This document shows, in pieces, positions 53,181 to 62,014 of a stretch of 64,000 bases of DNA (within the stretch, counting starts at the first letter, position 1; every line of letters starts with the position of its first letter). This DNA comes from Methylophilus sp. 5. Its GTDB lineage: Bacteria > Pseudomonadota > Gammaproteobacteria > Burkholderiales > Methylophilaceae. The notes beneath the pieces are model-generated. The model was not told the DNA's origin and did no database searches. It saw only the letters and a program-made list of their open reading frames with translations. The stretch lies in contig NZ_KI911560.1 of assembly GCF_000515275.1 (NCBI RefSeq), positions 1,984,001 to 2,048,000 of the forward strand, read 5' to 3'. Position numbers and translations under genes: made by a program.

Positions 53181-54344
53181 CTAAATAATTCCGTTATTCC
53201 AATCTTTTTCATGCTCTCTTCTAATCCAGCCATTTTGAAGAAACGCCGATAAACAAGAGGCAAATCCATTACGCTTTATTCTTTGAGATTTTACTGGATC
53301 AAAATCTAGAATATCTTCATGGATGACTTCGTTAGGTCGAATCACCAGTAAAGGAAATCTTCTTTGAGGAAGCTTTTTTTTCAGAGTGCTGGTTGCAGTA
53401 CTTATTTTCTTTCCGAGCTCACCACGCACTTCCACTTCGATGTCCACAAAAGTTGAAATTTGACTGTTTACCAAATCATCACGTTCTTCTTCAACTTTAA
53501 GATCAGCATTGATTCTTTCCCATGAGGAATGAGACTCACTCATTAATTCGTTGTTAAATATATCTAACGTACGACGAATTACTCCGAACATATCACACTG
53601 TTCATTATTATCAATTCTAAAGCGTGTTGGATCATTTATTACTGCTATTACATGTTCAAACTTAACCGATTCATCACGCCCAAGAAATCTTTGAAAATAT
53701 GCGGCTTGTTTGAATGGAGTATTGTTGCCAATTCCGCCATCGATATATTTGGAATCGCCAATTGTTACCGGGGGGAAATAAAACGGAATAGCTGTTGTAG
53801 CTAAAAGAGCATTCACTAGATCTTCTTGACTTTCTATTCTGTGGTAGTGAGTCAAACGTTGCCTCTCAGGGTCATGCTCTGGATCTTGTTGAACGTATTC
53901 CTCCATCAAACTAGATATGTAGAAAGTTTCTAATTCCCCGGTAATATAGTTGGTTGCAGTAATTAACAAATGAGAATTGGCAAGCTTCTCAAATTTTACA
54001 TATTTATTTATTGTTTCTCTCAAAGCAGTATTATCGAAATAATGAAACGGCTTATTTCTCCAGTGAGCCCATACCAATTTATGAGCTTTGACTTTTGATG
54101 TTTTCGTTCCTAAAATATCTTCAGTTTTGATCGTGTTGTAAAGGCTATTGAGAACACCTAAATCACCTTGAGCAGCTATGGTCGCATTCAAAGCTCCAAC
54201 CGATGAGCCACAGTAGATCTTCTGAACATTTTTTTCGAATTTGGTGTGATACTTTTCTAAAGCCAACAACACTCCAAGTCCATACGGCCCCTTAGCCCCG
54301 CCGCCACTTAAAATGATAGTTTGGTACATTTTAGGTGATACCAT
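53181..54344 (-). CDS. patatin-like phospholipase
   Basis: The 387-residue hydrolase has all patatin features: oxyanion glycines in LSGGGAKGPYG, the nucleophile elbow CGSSVG (Ser48) and the catalytic Asp202 in YIDGGIGNN. It should cut acyl ester bonds of membrane phospholipids. No signal peptide or membrane segment is visible, so it acts on the membrane from inside. The start ATG at 54,344 has GGGGAG just upstream. It is divergent from a ubiquitin-like operon across 114 bp. Patatins are effectors in several antiphage systems (for example CapV in CBASS); a similar effector role here is inference. Confidence 0.93.
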   Translation of the reverse strand: MVSPKMYQTIILSGGGAKGPYGLGVLLALEKYHTKFEKNVQKIYCGSSVGALNATIAAQGDLGVLNSLYNTIKTEDILGTKTSKVKAHKLVWAHWRNKPFHYFDNTALRETINKYVKFEKLANSHLLITATNYITGELETFYISSLMEEYVQQDPEHDPERQRLTHYHRIESQEDLVNALLATTAIPFYFPPVTIGDSKYIDGGIGNNTPFKQAAYFQRFLGRDESVKFEHVIAVINDPTRFRIDNNEQCDMFGVIRRTLDIFNNELMSESHSSWERINADLKVEEERDDLVNSQISTFVDIEVEVRGELGKKISTATSTLKKKLPQRRFPLLVIRPNEVIHEDILDFDPVKSQRIKRNGFASCLSAFLQNGWIRREHEKDWNNGII

Positions 54345-54458
54345 CTATAAACTCCCCTTGTAGGTTTAATGGGTCCTTTTTTATTTAACCAGCATTCATT
54401 TTCTTTGCAGAGGATATCAGATATTATTAATTATTTTCAAAGAAATGGAGTAATAAGA

Positions 54459-54686
54459 ATGAGTAAAATATCAATCATCGTCAATGGCACAGAAGAGTTT
54501 TGGACTGATACCGATATTACGTATGCACAGCTTATACAGATAGCTTTTCCAGGTAGTCAACCTGACACTTTGTATAATGTATCTTATGCAACTGTTGATG
54601 GTGCAACAGCTCCTCTAGCACTTGGTCAATCAGTACCGGTTCAGAATGGAATGAAATTTGAAGTTATCGCAACCTATAGGTCCTGA
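54459..54686 (+). CDS. ubiquitin-like (multiubiquitin-family) protein
   Basis: The 75-residue product matches the multiubiquitin domain family: ISIIVNGTEEFW, TYAQLIQIAFPG, LYNVSYATVDG and the ending NGMKFEVIATYRS. It is a single domain, unlike family members that carry several repeats. The C-terminus is TYRS; there is no diglycine. I start at the ATG at 54,459 with GGAG upstream, since the longer frame begins in the divergent promoter region. The E2-E1 fusion gene overlaps its 3' end by 29 bp, so the pair is translationally coupled. It is the likely modifier of the system. Confidence 0.88.
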   Translation: MSKISIIVNGTEEFWTDTDITYAQLIQIAFPGSQPDTLYNVSYATVDGATAPLALGQSVPVQNGMKFEVIATYRS

Positions 54687-55857
54687 TCTTGGATTAACGC
54701 AATTAATTGATGATGGATTTAAGGTAGTCGTAGAACAGGGTCATATTAAGATCCTCAACGTTCCTTTCGTTACTTCCTCAAAAATTGTTTCAAGAGGAAC
54801 GTTGATTTGTCCTTACATCTCAAACGCCGGCATTATCCAGCCACCTGAAAACCATCAAGTATGGTGGACGGAGGAGTATCCCTGCTTATCGAATGGAGTT
54901 CCAATCGAACCCTTCAGAAATGAGGATGGGGTACGGGAAATATATCCAGGATGTACTATAAAACATCGATTCTCTAATAAACCAGTTGGAGTCGATAGCT
55001 ATCCAAACTACTACTGTAAACTCACGCATTACCTATACTTGATACAAGCGCAAGCAAAGGTAATTGATAGTTCTGTAGACGCGAAAGATCTAGGGAATGA
55101 TGCTGAAATAATGCCGGAATCAACAGGGCCATTTGCGTACTCTGACACTGCATCTGTAAGGGCCGAGATTAAAGCTATCACTGCACGTTTAGAGCATCAA
55201 AGAATTGCAGTCGTAGGTGTTGGCGGTACCGGGTCATACATTCTCGATCAACTGGCCAAAACTCCTGTGAAAGAAATTCATCTCTTTGATGGTGATGTTT
55301 TTGAGCAGCATAATGCTTTTCGAGCCCCAGGGGCTGCTACATTCGAGGAGATTTCGTTAAATCAGCCTAAAACTCGATACTTCAAAACCAAGTATCAGGC
55401 GATGCATACAGGAATATTTGAGCATCCTCATCATCTCGATGCCACTAACCTTCATGAGTTAACAGATTTCAATTTTGTTTTCTTAAGCGTTGATAATGGA
55501 ACGACGCGCAAACTGATTTATGAGCATCTCAAAGCCCAAAGTATTCCGTTTATCGACGTTGGTATGAATCTTTATATTGATAAAAACATACAACAACTGG
55601 CGGGCGCATGCAGAGCCACTCTCTACCAACCAGGTTCAGAAGCATTTTTTGAGCAGAATGTGCCATTGAGTGATGGCAATGAAGAGGATGCAGTATATAA
55701 ACTCAATATACAGATTGCCGATATGAACGCATTAAATGCGCAATTAGCAGTGATGAAGTGGAAACAGTTCTCTAAGTTTTATAGAGATGACTTCGATTTT
55801 ACGAATGCTCTGTTTACAGTTAATTTCATGTCATTAAACAGAAATAAGAAGGATTGA
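54658..55857 (+). CDS. E2-like / ThiF-type E1 fusion protein (DUF6791 plus adenylyltransferase)
   Basis: This 399-residue protein has two parts. Residues about 1–140 match the DUF6791/E2-like domain (PPENHQVWW, FSNKPVG, YPNYYCKLTHY). Residues about 170–395 are a ThiF/E1 adenylyltransferase with GVGGTGS (187–193) and the FDGD acidic pair (Asp211, Asp213). It should activate the ubiquitin-like protein with ATP and pass it on. The start is a TTG at 54,658; no ATG or GTG fits, and this gives the usual family N-terminus (PDLGLTQLIDDGF). It overlaps the ubiquitin-like gene by 29 bp and is followed after 7 bp by DUF6527. Confidence 0.88.
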   Translation: MKLSQPIGPDLGLTQLIDDGFKVVVEQGHIKILNVPFVTSSKIVSRGTLICPYISNAGIIQPPENHQVWWTEEYPCLSNGVPIEPFRNEDGVREIYPGCTIKHRFSNKPVGVDSYPNYYCKLTHYLYLIQAQAKVIDSSVDAKDLGNDAEIMPESTGPFAYSDTASVRAEIKAITARLEHQRIAVVGVGGTGSYILDQLAKTPVKEIHLFDGDVFEQHNAFRAPGAATFEEISLNQPKTRYFKTKYQAMHTGIFEHPHHLDATNLHELTDFNFVFLSVDNGTTRKLIYEHLKAQSIPFIDVGMNLYIDKNIQQLAGACRATLYQPGSEAFFEQNVPLSDGNEEDAVYKLNIQIADMNALNAQLAVMKWKQFSKFYRDDFDFTNALFTVNFMSLNRNKKD

Positions 55858-55864
55858 TTTTCAT

Positions 55865-56320
55865 ATGAAAATTGAAACTATCACACCTGAGTATGTCGAA
55901 TTTATTCCCAAAGAACTAAAAGCGGGCAAACTTTATGTCAGTGAGAAATATTCCATCGCAGCCCATTTATGCGCTTGCGGCTGCGGCAACAAGGTGGTCA
56001 CACCCTTATCACCTGCAAGTTGGAGCTTGAAGGTCAAGGGTAACTCGGTAAGCCTTAGACCATCCATTGGAAATTGGGATTTTCCATGTAAATCTCATTA
56101 TTGGATTACCAACAATACCATTGATTGGTCTAGGGAATTCAGTGAAGCAGAAATTAAATCTGTAAGGCGAAGAGATGCTATTGATAAGGAAAATGAAATC
56201 GACCAAGTTAATCTTGAACGTATCAAGCTAACTCTGCAACCTCGAACACAAATTGAGACGCCGCAACCCCCTAGTTTATTTGAGAGCATTAAAAACTGGT
56301 TGAAAAACATTTTTTCATAA
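55865..56320 (+). CDS. DUF6527 protein, Cys/His-rich
   Basis: The 151-residue protein matches DUF6527, a family regularly found with bacterial ubiquitin-like/E2-E1 operons. A cysteine-rich element CACGCG (Cys36, Cys38, Cys40) and a second FPCKSHYWI element (Cys75, His78) look like a metal site. The invariant SLRPSIGNW lies between them. A role as a ligase, protease or zinc adaptor for the modifier is possible; I cannot choose. It is the last gene of the three-gene operon. Confidence 0.85.
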   Translation: MKIETITPEYVEFIPKELKAGKLYVSEKYSIAAHLCACGCGNKVVTPLSPASWSLKVKGNSVSLRPSIGNWDFPCKSHYWITNNTIDWSREFSEAEIKSVRRRDAIDKENEIDQVNLERIKLTLQPRTQIETPQPPSLFESIKNWLKNIFS

Positions 56321-56740
56321 ACTGGTGGGGTAGATTGCTATTGGATATTGGTCTATTACTTATCCAGTGTGATGGTAGTCTTGTTGAAATTCAAATAATC
56401 ACTAGAGATTTATATAATTTACGCAACTAGAGATCTCAAGTCTCCATCAAGAGTGAAATTGGCTTCAGAAACCTGTTTGGCTAAATTTATGTGCTTGCAT
56501 GCAAAAGATGCTACTAATCAGCACTATCAATCAGTGGCTTACTCACTGAATATCCATCAGATATTGCAACGAAACGACGTCATAAATTGCAGCATGTAAT
56601 ACATGTAGATACCTATAAACTGCAACAGCAGTCAACATAGGTTCCTCCATGGCGGAATCCAGCAGATTCTGTCCAAGTTGCATTTGGTGCTAATACATCA
56701 AGCAGTTTTTTGCCATTATCTGCAGATGTACCTGCATAGG
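56321..56740. other. intergenic region without recognisable gene
   Basis: About 420 bp lie between the DUF6527 gene and the IS remnant. Nothing is recognised. A 42-codon open frame on the minus strand (56,613–56,740) runs into the IS edge and could be the tail of an interrupted gene, but the evidence is weak. Confidence 0.4.
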
Positions 56741-56757
56741 CGACGTCCCCCCAATTT

Positions 56758-57374
56758 TCAGTAGCACTGTGAATTAGAGTCCTTGGTTAATATAACCGAT
56801 TTTTCTGTTAGTTTTTTCGCATATGCAGAGGGCGTCAGTCCCCCTAAACCTTTTTTGGGTCTTTCTTCGTTGTACTCCCGCCGCCACGTTTCAATGATCA
56901 CAGTCGCTTGTGCCAGACTGGTGAACCAGTGCTCATTTAAACACTCATCCCTCAGTCTGCCATTAAAGGATTCAATATAGGCATTCTGGTTAGGCTTGCC
57001 AGGCTGAATCAGGAATAGCTTCACACCACGAGCATGAGCCCAGTTCAGCATGATTCGCCCACAAAACTCCTTACCATTGTCTGTGCGTATCGCCTTTGGT
57101 GAAGGCCTGCTTCAGCGTAAATTCTGTCGACACGCTTATGATTAACCTTCAGTCCCGCTTGTCGCAGCTTTAAGTAAATCATCCCTGCACCATATCGACG
57201 ATGCCGGTGCGCTAAAGCAATAATTTGTTCTCTTAGAGCATGATTGTTATCCGGAACCGGTTGATAACGATAGGCACTGGCACTCATGCCGACGATACGA
57301 AGCGCGTGCCGCTCACTTAACTTATGACCTATCAGTGCACGCACAACCTCTCTTCGTGCCGATGCCTTTACCAC
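56758..57374 (-). pseudogene. IS3-family transposase orfB, deleted and frameshifted
   Basis: The N-terminal piece (57,374 down to about 57,100) reads AHRHRRYGAGMIYLKLRQAGL and breaks after AEAGLHQ. The C-terminal piece (about 57,100 down to 56,758) resumes at [12 protein letters not shown] in another frame and includes [18 protein letters not shown]. About 60 residues, including the first catalytic aspartate, are missing. The junction contains CCAAAGGCG, which encodes part of both flanking segments, so a deletion between short direct repeats is likely. Confidence 0.85.
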
Positions 57375-57631
57375 TTTTTTCGAAGCACCTCACGAACAGC
57401 TTCGTTTTCAAGCATCGCTTCTGCCAACAGCTTCTTCAGCCTGGCGTTTTCGCTTTCAAGGGTTTTTAACCGCTTCGCATCCGCCACATCCATGCCACTA
57501 AACTTGCTGCGCCAAAGATAATAACTTGCTTCGGAAAAGCCATGGCGGCGACAGAGGTCTTTAACAGACAAGCCACTATCGACTTCCCGCAAAAATCCAA
57601 TAATCTGTTCTTCTGTAAAACGCTTTTTCAT
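57368..57631 (-). CDS. IS3-family transposase orfA
   Basis: The 87-residue protein has a helix-turn-helix of the IS3/IS407 type (EEQIIGFLREVD, VKDLCRRHGFSEASYYLWRSKF) and a leucine-zipper-like C-terminus (ARLKKLLAEAMLENEAV). In an intact element OrfA is joined to OrfB by frameshifting. I start at the ATG at 57,631, eight bases after AAGGAG. It is intact, while its partner orfB is broken. Confidence 0.92.
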   Translation of the reverse strand: MKKRFTEEQIIGFLREVDSGLSVKDLCRRHGFSEASYYLWRSKFSGMDVADAKRLKTLESENARLKKLLAEAMLENEAVREVLRKKW

Positions 57632-57732
57632 GTCCAATCTCCTTCATAGTTGGGATTGGACTCTAATATCAAATGCTACTCAAGTCGGGGGGACGTCGGT
57701 ATTGCTAAGGACTACTGAATGGGCTAGAAATG

Positions 57733-57757
57733 AAAAAACCAGCTTTCGCTGGCCTTT
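57733..57757 (-). terminator. terminator downstream of the 396-residue protein gene
   Basis: The hairpin ccagc-tttc-gctgg (57,739–57,752) is followed by six T residues on the minus strand and a shorter T tract on the plus strand. It should end transcription of the minus-strand gene at 57,899–59,089. Confidence 0.65.
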
Positions 57758-57898
57758 TCCCCCAAAGCCAGAGTGGTCAAGCCACAATACACCATGGGTT
57801 AGTTGTTAAAGTTATTTTAATACTCTTTCTCGAATTGGTCTAGTTTGGCAATAACTTATTATCTCCGATTGGCTTTGAAGAGCAGTTCAATCAATCGT

Positions 57899-59089
57899 CT
57901 AAACGGTGTCTTCAATTAATAGATATCCTCGAAAAGATTTTGCAGGCACTCCATTTTTAGGTTCTTGATAGAGATGTATATACAAAAATCTTTCCTCAGA
58001 ATCGAAACCCGTAACAATTTCAAGCACTTCATAATAAAAATCAGATTTGACTACTTCTATAGCTTCAGCAGTCTGGCTAGGTTTTACATAAACTTGTTTA
58101 CCAACATAAATGGGCGGCGCAGGAATGGATTTTTCTCGCTTAGGCCATTTTCGCTTGGAATCAAACTCTTGTTTTTTAAGAAGGAACTCAAGAAGTAAAT
58201 CCAGGCAATAGTTAAAGTTTTCTATATTAGCTTCATTAGCCACATAATTGCTTTCATAGCGACTGTGCCAATGATCATGATCTGTTTGTACGACTTCTGG
58301 GGTCAATCTTCTAAAATTCTCCACGTGAACTGTGCTTAATCCTAATTCAATACAATCAAATTTTAATTGTTCATAATCAATTTGCACGTAATCGGTTGGC
58401 TTAAAAACATTTTCATTAATCCATTTTGTATTTCGCTTTTGATACGGAGCTTTACTACCAGTTAACAGATATAACCCCCATCTCGCTGCTGGACTCATAA
58501 TTTCATCATTTACATTTTTCCAATGGTAGATTGAATAGTCTTGCTCATATGCAAGATAGAAGGTCTTACGGAGCTCGATCAAAGCATCGATGAATAGCTC
58601 TTTCTTCGATAACTCAATTGCGTTCACTACAGTTTTTTTGATGTGACCTTCTTTTAATAGGTCGGTCATGAAGATTTCAGGAAGACTTTTACCAAATACA
58701 TGCTTCAGGATAGTGTCTACAAATAAATCGGCGGTATTGAAATAATTTACGACAGATTCAGGTTCGCTTAATTGGCCATAGTGCTTTGCAATCACTCGCT
58801 GTTTATTCAGCGCTTTAATTGTTCCCAATTTGATTGTAGGTACACCTTGCTTTTTTAGCTCGCCTATCAACTCGTCAAAAGATTTAGACTCTAGGTTTCT
58901 TTGCTCGTCAACGTTTAACTCATCTAGAGCAGCCAGAATAACAAGCTCAACAAAGTCTTGGAGCAGGATAATACCAGCTGTACATTTGTGCTTATTCCCG
59001 GAATTTATTAAGTCTCTGGTTTCATAATAAATTGCTTTAGATACGAGTAAAGTATTCAAAGTTGATGACTTCATAGGCGTGAGATTCAT
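57899..59089 (-). CDS. hypothetical protein, possible HEPN-like N-terminus
   Basis: I do not recognise this 396-residue protein. The first ~60 residues (YYETRDLINS, TAGIILLQDFVELVILAALDEL) have the look of a HEPN-type helical bundle, and the ELRKTFYLAYEQDYSIYHW segment is distinctive. The last ~110 residues are basic and proline-containing. There is no obvious RxxxxH ribonuclease motif. It is divergent from the three-gene ATPase operon across 278 bp and so may be a control or effector part of the same island. This is inference. The start at 59,089 (MNLTPMK) has an alternative at 59,074. Confidence 0.68.
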   Translation of the reverse strand: MNLTPMKSSTLNTLLVSKAIYYETRDLINSGNKHKCTAGIILLQDFVELVILAALDELNVDEQRNLESKSFDELIGELKKQGVPTIKLGTIKALNKQRVIAKHYGQLSEPESVVNYFNTADLFVDTILKHVFGKSLPEIFMTDLLKEGHIKKTVVNAIELSKKELFIDALIELRKTFYLAYEQDYSIYHWKNVNDEIMSPAARWGLYLLTGSKAPYQKRNTKWINENVFKPTDYVQIDYEQLKFDCIELGLSTVHVENFRRLTPEVVQTDHDHWHSRYESNYVANEANIENFNYCLDLLLEFLLKKQEFDSKRKWPKREKSIPAPPIYVGKQVYVKPSQTAEAIEVVKSDFYYEVLEIVTGFDSEERFLYIHLYQEPKNGVPAKSFRGYLLIEDTV

Positions 59090-59367
59090 TTGATTTGATT
59101 AATCGCCCAATTAATATAAAGCTATTAATAGCATTGAAACGAAAATACTGGTTGATTTCGTTAAGTGAGTCAATGAGTCACTTATGTCAGCTCGAGCAAT
59201 CATTTTTTACCTAATAAAGTTTTATAGAAAATCTTATATGCTGATGTTAGTTTGAACATTCGGTAAGATATTCCTACAAAATTTAACCTTAAGATTAGTT
59301 TGGCGAGTATATTTGTGCAAGCAAATAAGGCAAATCTTGAACCGCATAATAGAGCAGAGATGAAAAT

Positions 59368-59556
59368 ATGGCAGATGAGGATACTAATTTACAACATAGC
59401 AGTATTAGCCAACAGATTATTCAGGAATTTCTAGATGATCTAAAAAGAAATGAGGGTTATGAGTCAATTGCATCTGAGCTTCAGAATGTGATTCTGCAAT
59501 CTAAATTGTCTGAGGTGGAAATTAGAAAAGCCATGTTTGGAGAAGAGCCATTATGA
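59368..59556 (+). CDS. small protein, first gene of ATPase operon
   Basis: This 62-residue acidic, helical protein (QQIIQEFLDDLKRNEG, EVEIRKAMFGEEP) has no known domain. Its stop overlaps the next ATG (ATGA), so it is translationally coupled to the ATPase. Small proteins in this position occur in three-component ABC-ATPase defence systems, where they bridge other subunits; that parallel is inference. Confidence 0.72.
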   Translation: MADEDTNLQHSSISQQIIQEFLDDLKRNEGYESIASELQNVILQSKLSEVEIRKAMFGEEPL

Positions 59557-62012
59557 TCCGGGCTTTGGAAATACAAATTAAGGAGTTCAGAGGAATTCGA
59601 GACCTGACAATGGAGTTGCGAGGTAAGAATTTTGCTATTTGTGGTCCTAATGGCACTGGTAAAAGCGGTATCGTGGATGCATTAGAGTTTGCACTAACCG
59701 GTAACATTTCCAGATTGTCGGGTTCAGGTACTAGAGGCCTTTCAGTAAAGGAACATGGCCCTCATGTTGATCGAAGAAACAATCCTGAAGTTGCATTCGT
59801 CAGTTTGAAGATCACAATTCAAGCTACTGGAAAAATAGTTGTTATAAAGCGCACTGTCAAGAATCCGAAGGACCCAACAATCTCACCAAACGATCCTGAT
59901 GTATTGGCTTTGTTAGGGAAAATATCAACTCACCCAGAATTTGTTTTATCTAGACGTGAGCTCATTAAATATATCTTAGCTGAACCAGGGCAGCGTGCAA
60001 AAGAAGTACAGAGCTTACTCAGATTGGATGAAATAGAATCTGTTCGAACTTTACTGCAGAAAATTGCGAATAGTTGCAAACGAGATTTAACTAACTATGA
60101 ACGAAGCTCCGAAGACGCAACTGCAGCTCTAAGACTGGCAATGCAAATACCCGTCTTAAATTCTGCAGCACTCCTTGAGGCGGCGAATCAAAGACGCACA
60201 ATACTTGGCCTCCCACCGATTGTGGCTTTTGATGCCACGACTTCCCTAAAAGATGGGATTGGGACGGTAACTACAACTCAGGCAAGTAAAATTGTAAAAG
60301 CACAGGCAATGGCTCAGTTAGAGAGGTTGCAGAAAAACATTAGTTTTATATCAGATCCTGAATTTCAAGAACAAAATAAGCTGATTCGAGAAGGTTTAAA
60401 CACACTCGCAGGGAATGAAACATTTCTTCAATACGCTTCAAAAGAAAAACTCTTGGAGGATGCCCTGGCTGCATACGACAACTCACTATGTCCAGTTTGC
60501 GATACGCCTTGGTCGCCTGAAGAATTTGCACAAAAAATCCAAGATAAACTAGCCCAATTTAAAGCCATTAATGCTCAAAAAGTAGCGGTTGGAAAAAAAC
60601 TATCTCCTGTTTTGAATAAAGTAACTGATATAAGTAATCAAATTTCATCCATAGCAAACCTTGGAGGGTTATTACAACCAACAATAGAGTGTTCGACCCT
60701 CAATTCGTATGTTTTCGATTTAAATTCAATAAAGCCACATCTTTCTGAAATTCTTCCTATAAGTAAGACATTAGATGCGGTGGATAAGATAAGCTCAATT
60801 CCTGATGATGTCTTGACCAATATCAGTTTGATACAACAGGCTGTAAATCAATTACCAGAGCCAAGCCAACAAGATGCAGCCAGAGATTATCTGGTTATTG
60901 CGACTGAAAAGTTAGAAAACTTACGAAGTGCAAGGTTGAAAGTTAAAAGCGCTCAAAATAAAGCCAACACATCTGCATTTGTTTTAGAAACATACGGCAA
61001 TGTGACTACACAAGCTCTCGAAAATATTTATAACAACGTTCAAGAAACATTTAGCAAGTTATACCGAGAAATTAATCAGGATGATGAAACTAATTTCCAA
61101 GCCAAATTAAAACCATCACTTGGCAAGCTTGGATTTGATGTTGATTTCTATGGTCGCGGATATTTCCCACCAGGTGCATATCACAGTGAAGGCCATCAAG
61201 ACGGCATGGGGCTATGTTTATATCTGGCTTTGATGAGTCATCTTTCAGGTGATTCATTCAATTTTGCTGTGTTAGATGATGTACTTATGTCTGTTGACTC
61301 AGGGCACAGGCGTGAAGTAAGTAAAATGATCCGGAACAATTTCTCTGCTACTCAGTTCATTATCACTACGCATGATGAGATTTGGTTAAAGCATATGAGA
61401 ACCAATGGTCTTATCGATAATAAAGGCTTTGTTCACTTTAGAAACTGGACTGTAGATTTAGGGCCAACGCAATGGGATAGTAAAGACGTTTGGGAAGAAA
61501 TCGATAATGCAATTACACAGAACAATATTAGCTCTGCTGCTGCAACCCTAAGAAATTTCCTCGAATATTTCTCAAAGGAGGTTTGTCACAATATTCGAGC
61601 AAAGGTTGAGTTTAAGAGTGATGCGCATTTCAGTTTAGGCGAACTTCTACCTAATGCGATTTCAATGTTGAAAAACTTAGTCAAGAAAGGGAAAGATGCT
61701 GCATCCTCTTGGGGACAAAAAGAAAATTTGGCCAAAATTGAGGCATTTGAAAAGGCGTTTGATGCTACTCAAAAAGAAACACAAATAGATCAATGGCAGT
61801 TGAATGCTGCGGTTCATTACAATGAATGGGCAAATCTGCAAAAGCAAGATTTTGAGCCAGTTGTACAAGCTTATAAAGCTCTTGTAGACAAGTTCAAATG
61901 CCAAAGCTGTAATTCATTGTTTTATGCTACTCCAGCATTTGGTAATCCTGAGTCATTAAGATGCAATTGCGGAGATATGAATATCAATTTACAAAAGAAA
62001 ACCGGGATATAG
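59553..62012 (+). CDS. Rad50/SMC-like AAA ATPase with zinc elements
   Basis: The 819-residue protein has Walker A CGPNGTGKSG (residues 30–39), coiled coils around a CPVC hook (Cys313, Cys316), a signature SEGHQDGMGLCLYLAL (about 546–561), Walker B FAVLDDVLMSVDSGH (about 571–585) and a FIITTHDEIW histidine loop. After the ATPase come a helical extension and a C-terminal zinc ribbon (CQSC, then RCNCGDM; about 782–808). Such ATPases sense or handle DNA. The rest of the operon is unlike Rad50-Mre11, as no nuclease gene is adjacent on the same strand. It overlaps the upstream gene by 4 bp; the next gene begins 2 bp after the stop. Confidence 0.88.
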   Translation: MIRALEIQIKEFRGIRDLTMELRGKNFAICGPNGTGKSGIVDALEFALTGNISRLSGSGTRGLSVKEHGPHVDRRNNPEVAFVSLKITIQATGKIVVIKRTVKNPKDPTISPNDPDVLALLGKISTHPEFVLSRRELIKYILAEPGQRAKEVQSLLRLDEIESVRTLLQKIANSCKRDLTNYERSSEDATAALRLAMQIPVLNSAALLEAANQRRTILGLPPIVAFDATTSLKDGIGTVTTTQASKIVKAQAMAQLERLQKNISFISDPEFQEQNKLIREGLNTLAGNETFLQYASKEKLLEDALAAYDNSLCPVCDTPWSPEEFAQKIQDKLAQFKAINAQKVAVGKKLSPVLNKVTDISNQISSIANLGGLLQPTIECSTLNSYVFDLNSIKPHLSEILPISKTLDAVDKISSIPDDVLTNISLIQQAVNQLPEPSQQDAARDYLVIATEKLENLRSARLKVKSAQNKANTSAFVLETYGNVTTQALENIYNNVQETFSKLYREINQDDETNFQAKLKPSLGKLGFDVDFYGRGYFPPGAYHSEGHQDGMGLCLYLALMSHLSGDSFNFAVLDDVLMSVDSGHRREVSKMIRNNFSATQFIITTHDEIWLKHMRTNGLIDNKGFVHFRNWTVDLGPTQWDSKDVWEEIDNAITQNNISSAAATLRNFLEYFSKEVCHNIRAKVEFKSDAHFSLGELLPNAISMLKNLVKKGKDAASSWGQKENLAKIEAFEKAFDATQKETQIDQWQLNAAVHYNEWANLQKQDFEPVVQAYKALVDKFKCQSCNSLFYATPAFGNPESLRCNCGDMNINLQKKTGI

Positions 62013-62014
62013 TT

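Larger units (their letters stand above)
56741..57698. mobile_element. IS3-family insertion sequence with internal deletion
   Basis: The copy is about 958 bp, while complete elements of this type are about 1.2 kb. It carries inverted repeats (56,741–56,782 and 57,657–57,698) that share cgacgtcccccc at the outer ends and attagagtcc inside. orfA is intact and orfB has lost a middle segment with a frameshift, so it cannot move by itself. If the true ends lie at the C and G runs, the palindromic acgt on both sides could be a 4-bp target duplication; I cannot settle this. Confidence 0.88.

Noticed and set aside
53181..56320. CBASS operon
   Set aside because: E1-E2 and a patatin suggest CBASS, but there is no CD-NTase and no JAB-type Cap3; the ubiquitin-like protein and DUF6527 point to a different family.
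56613..56740. 42-codon minus-strand frame entering the IS edge (possible tail of an interrupted gene)
   Set aside because: A frame this short is likely by chance, and no family is recognised.
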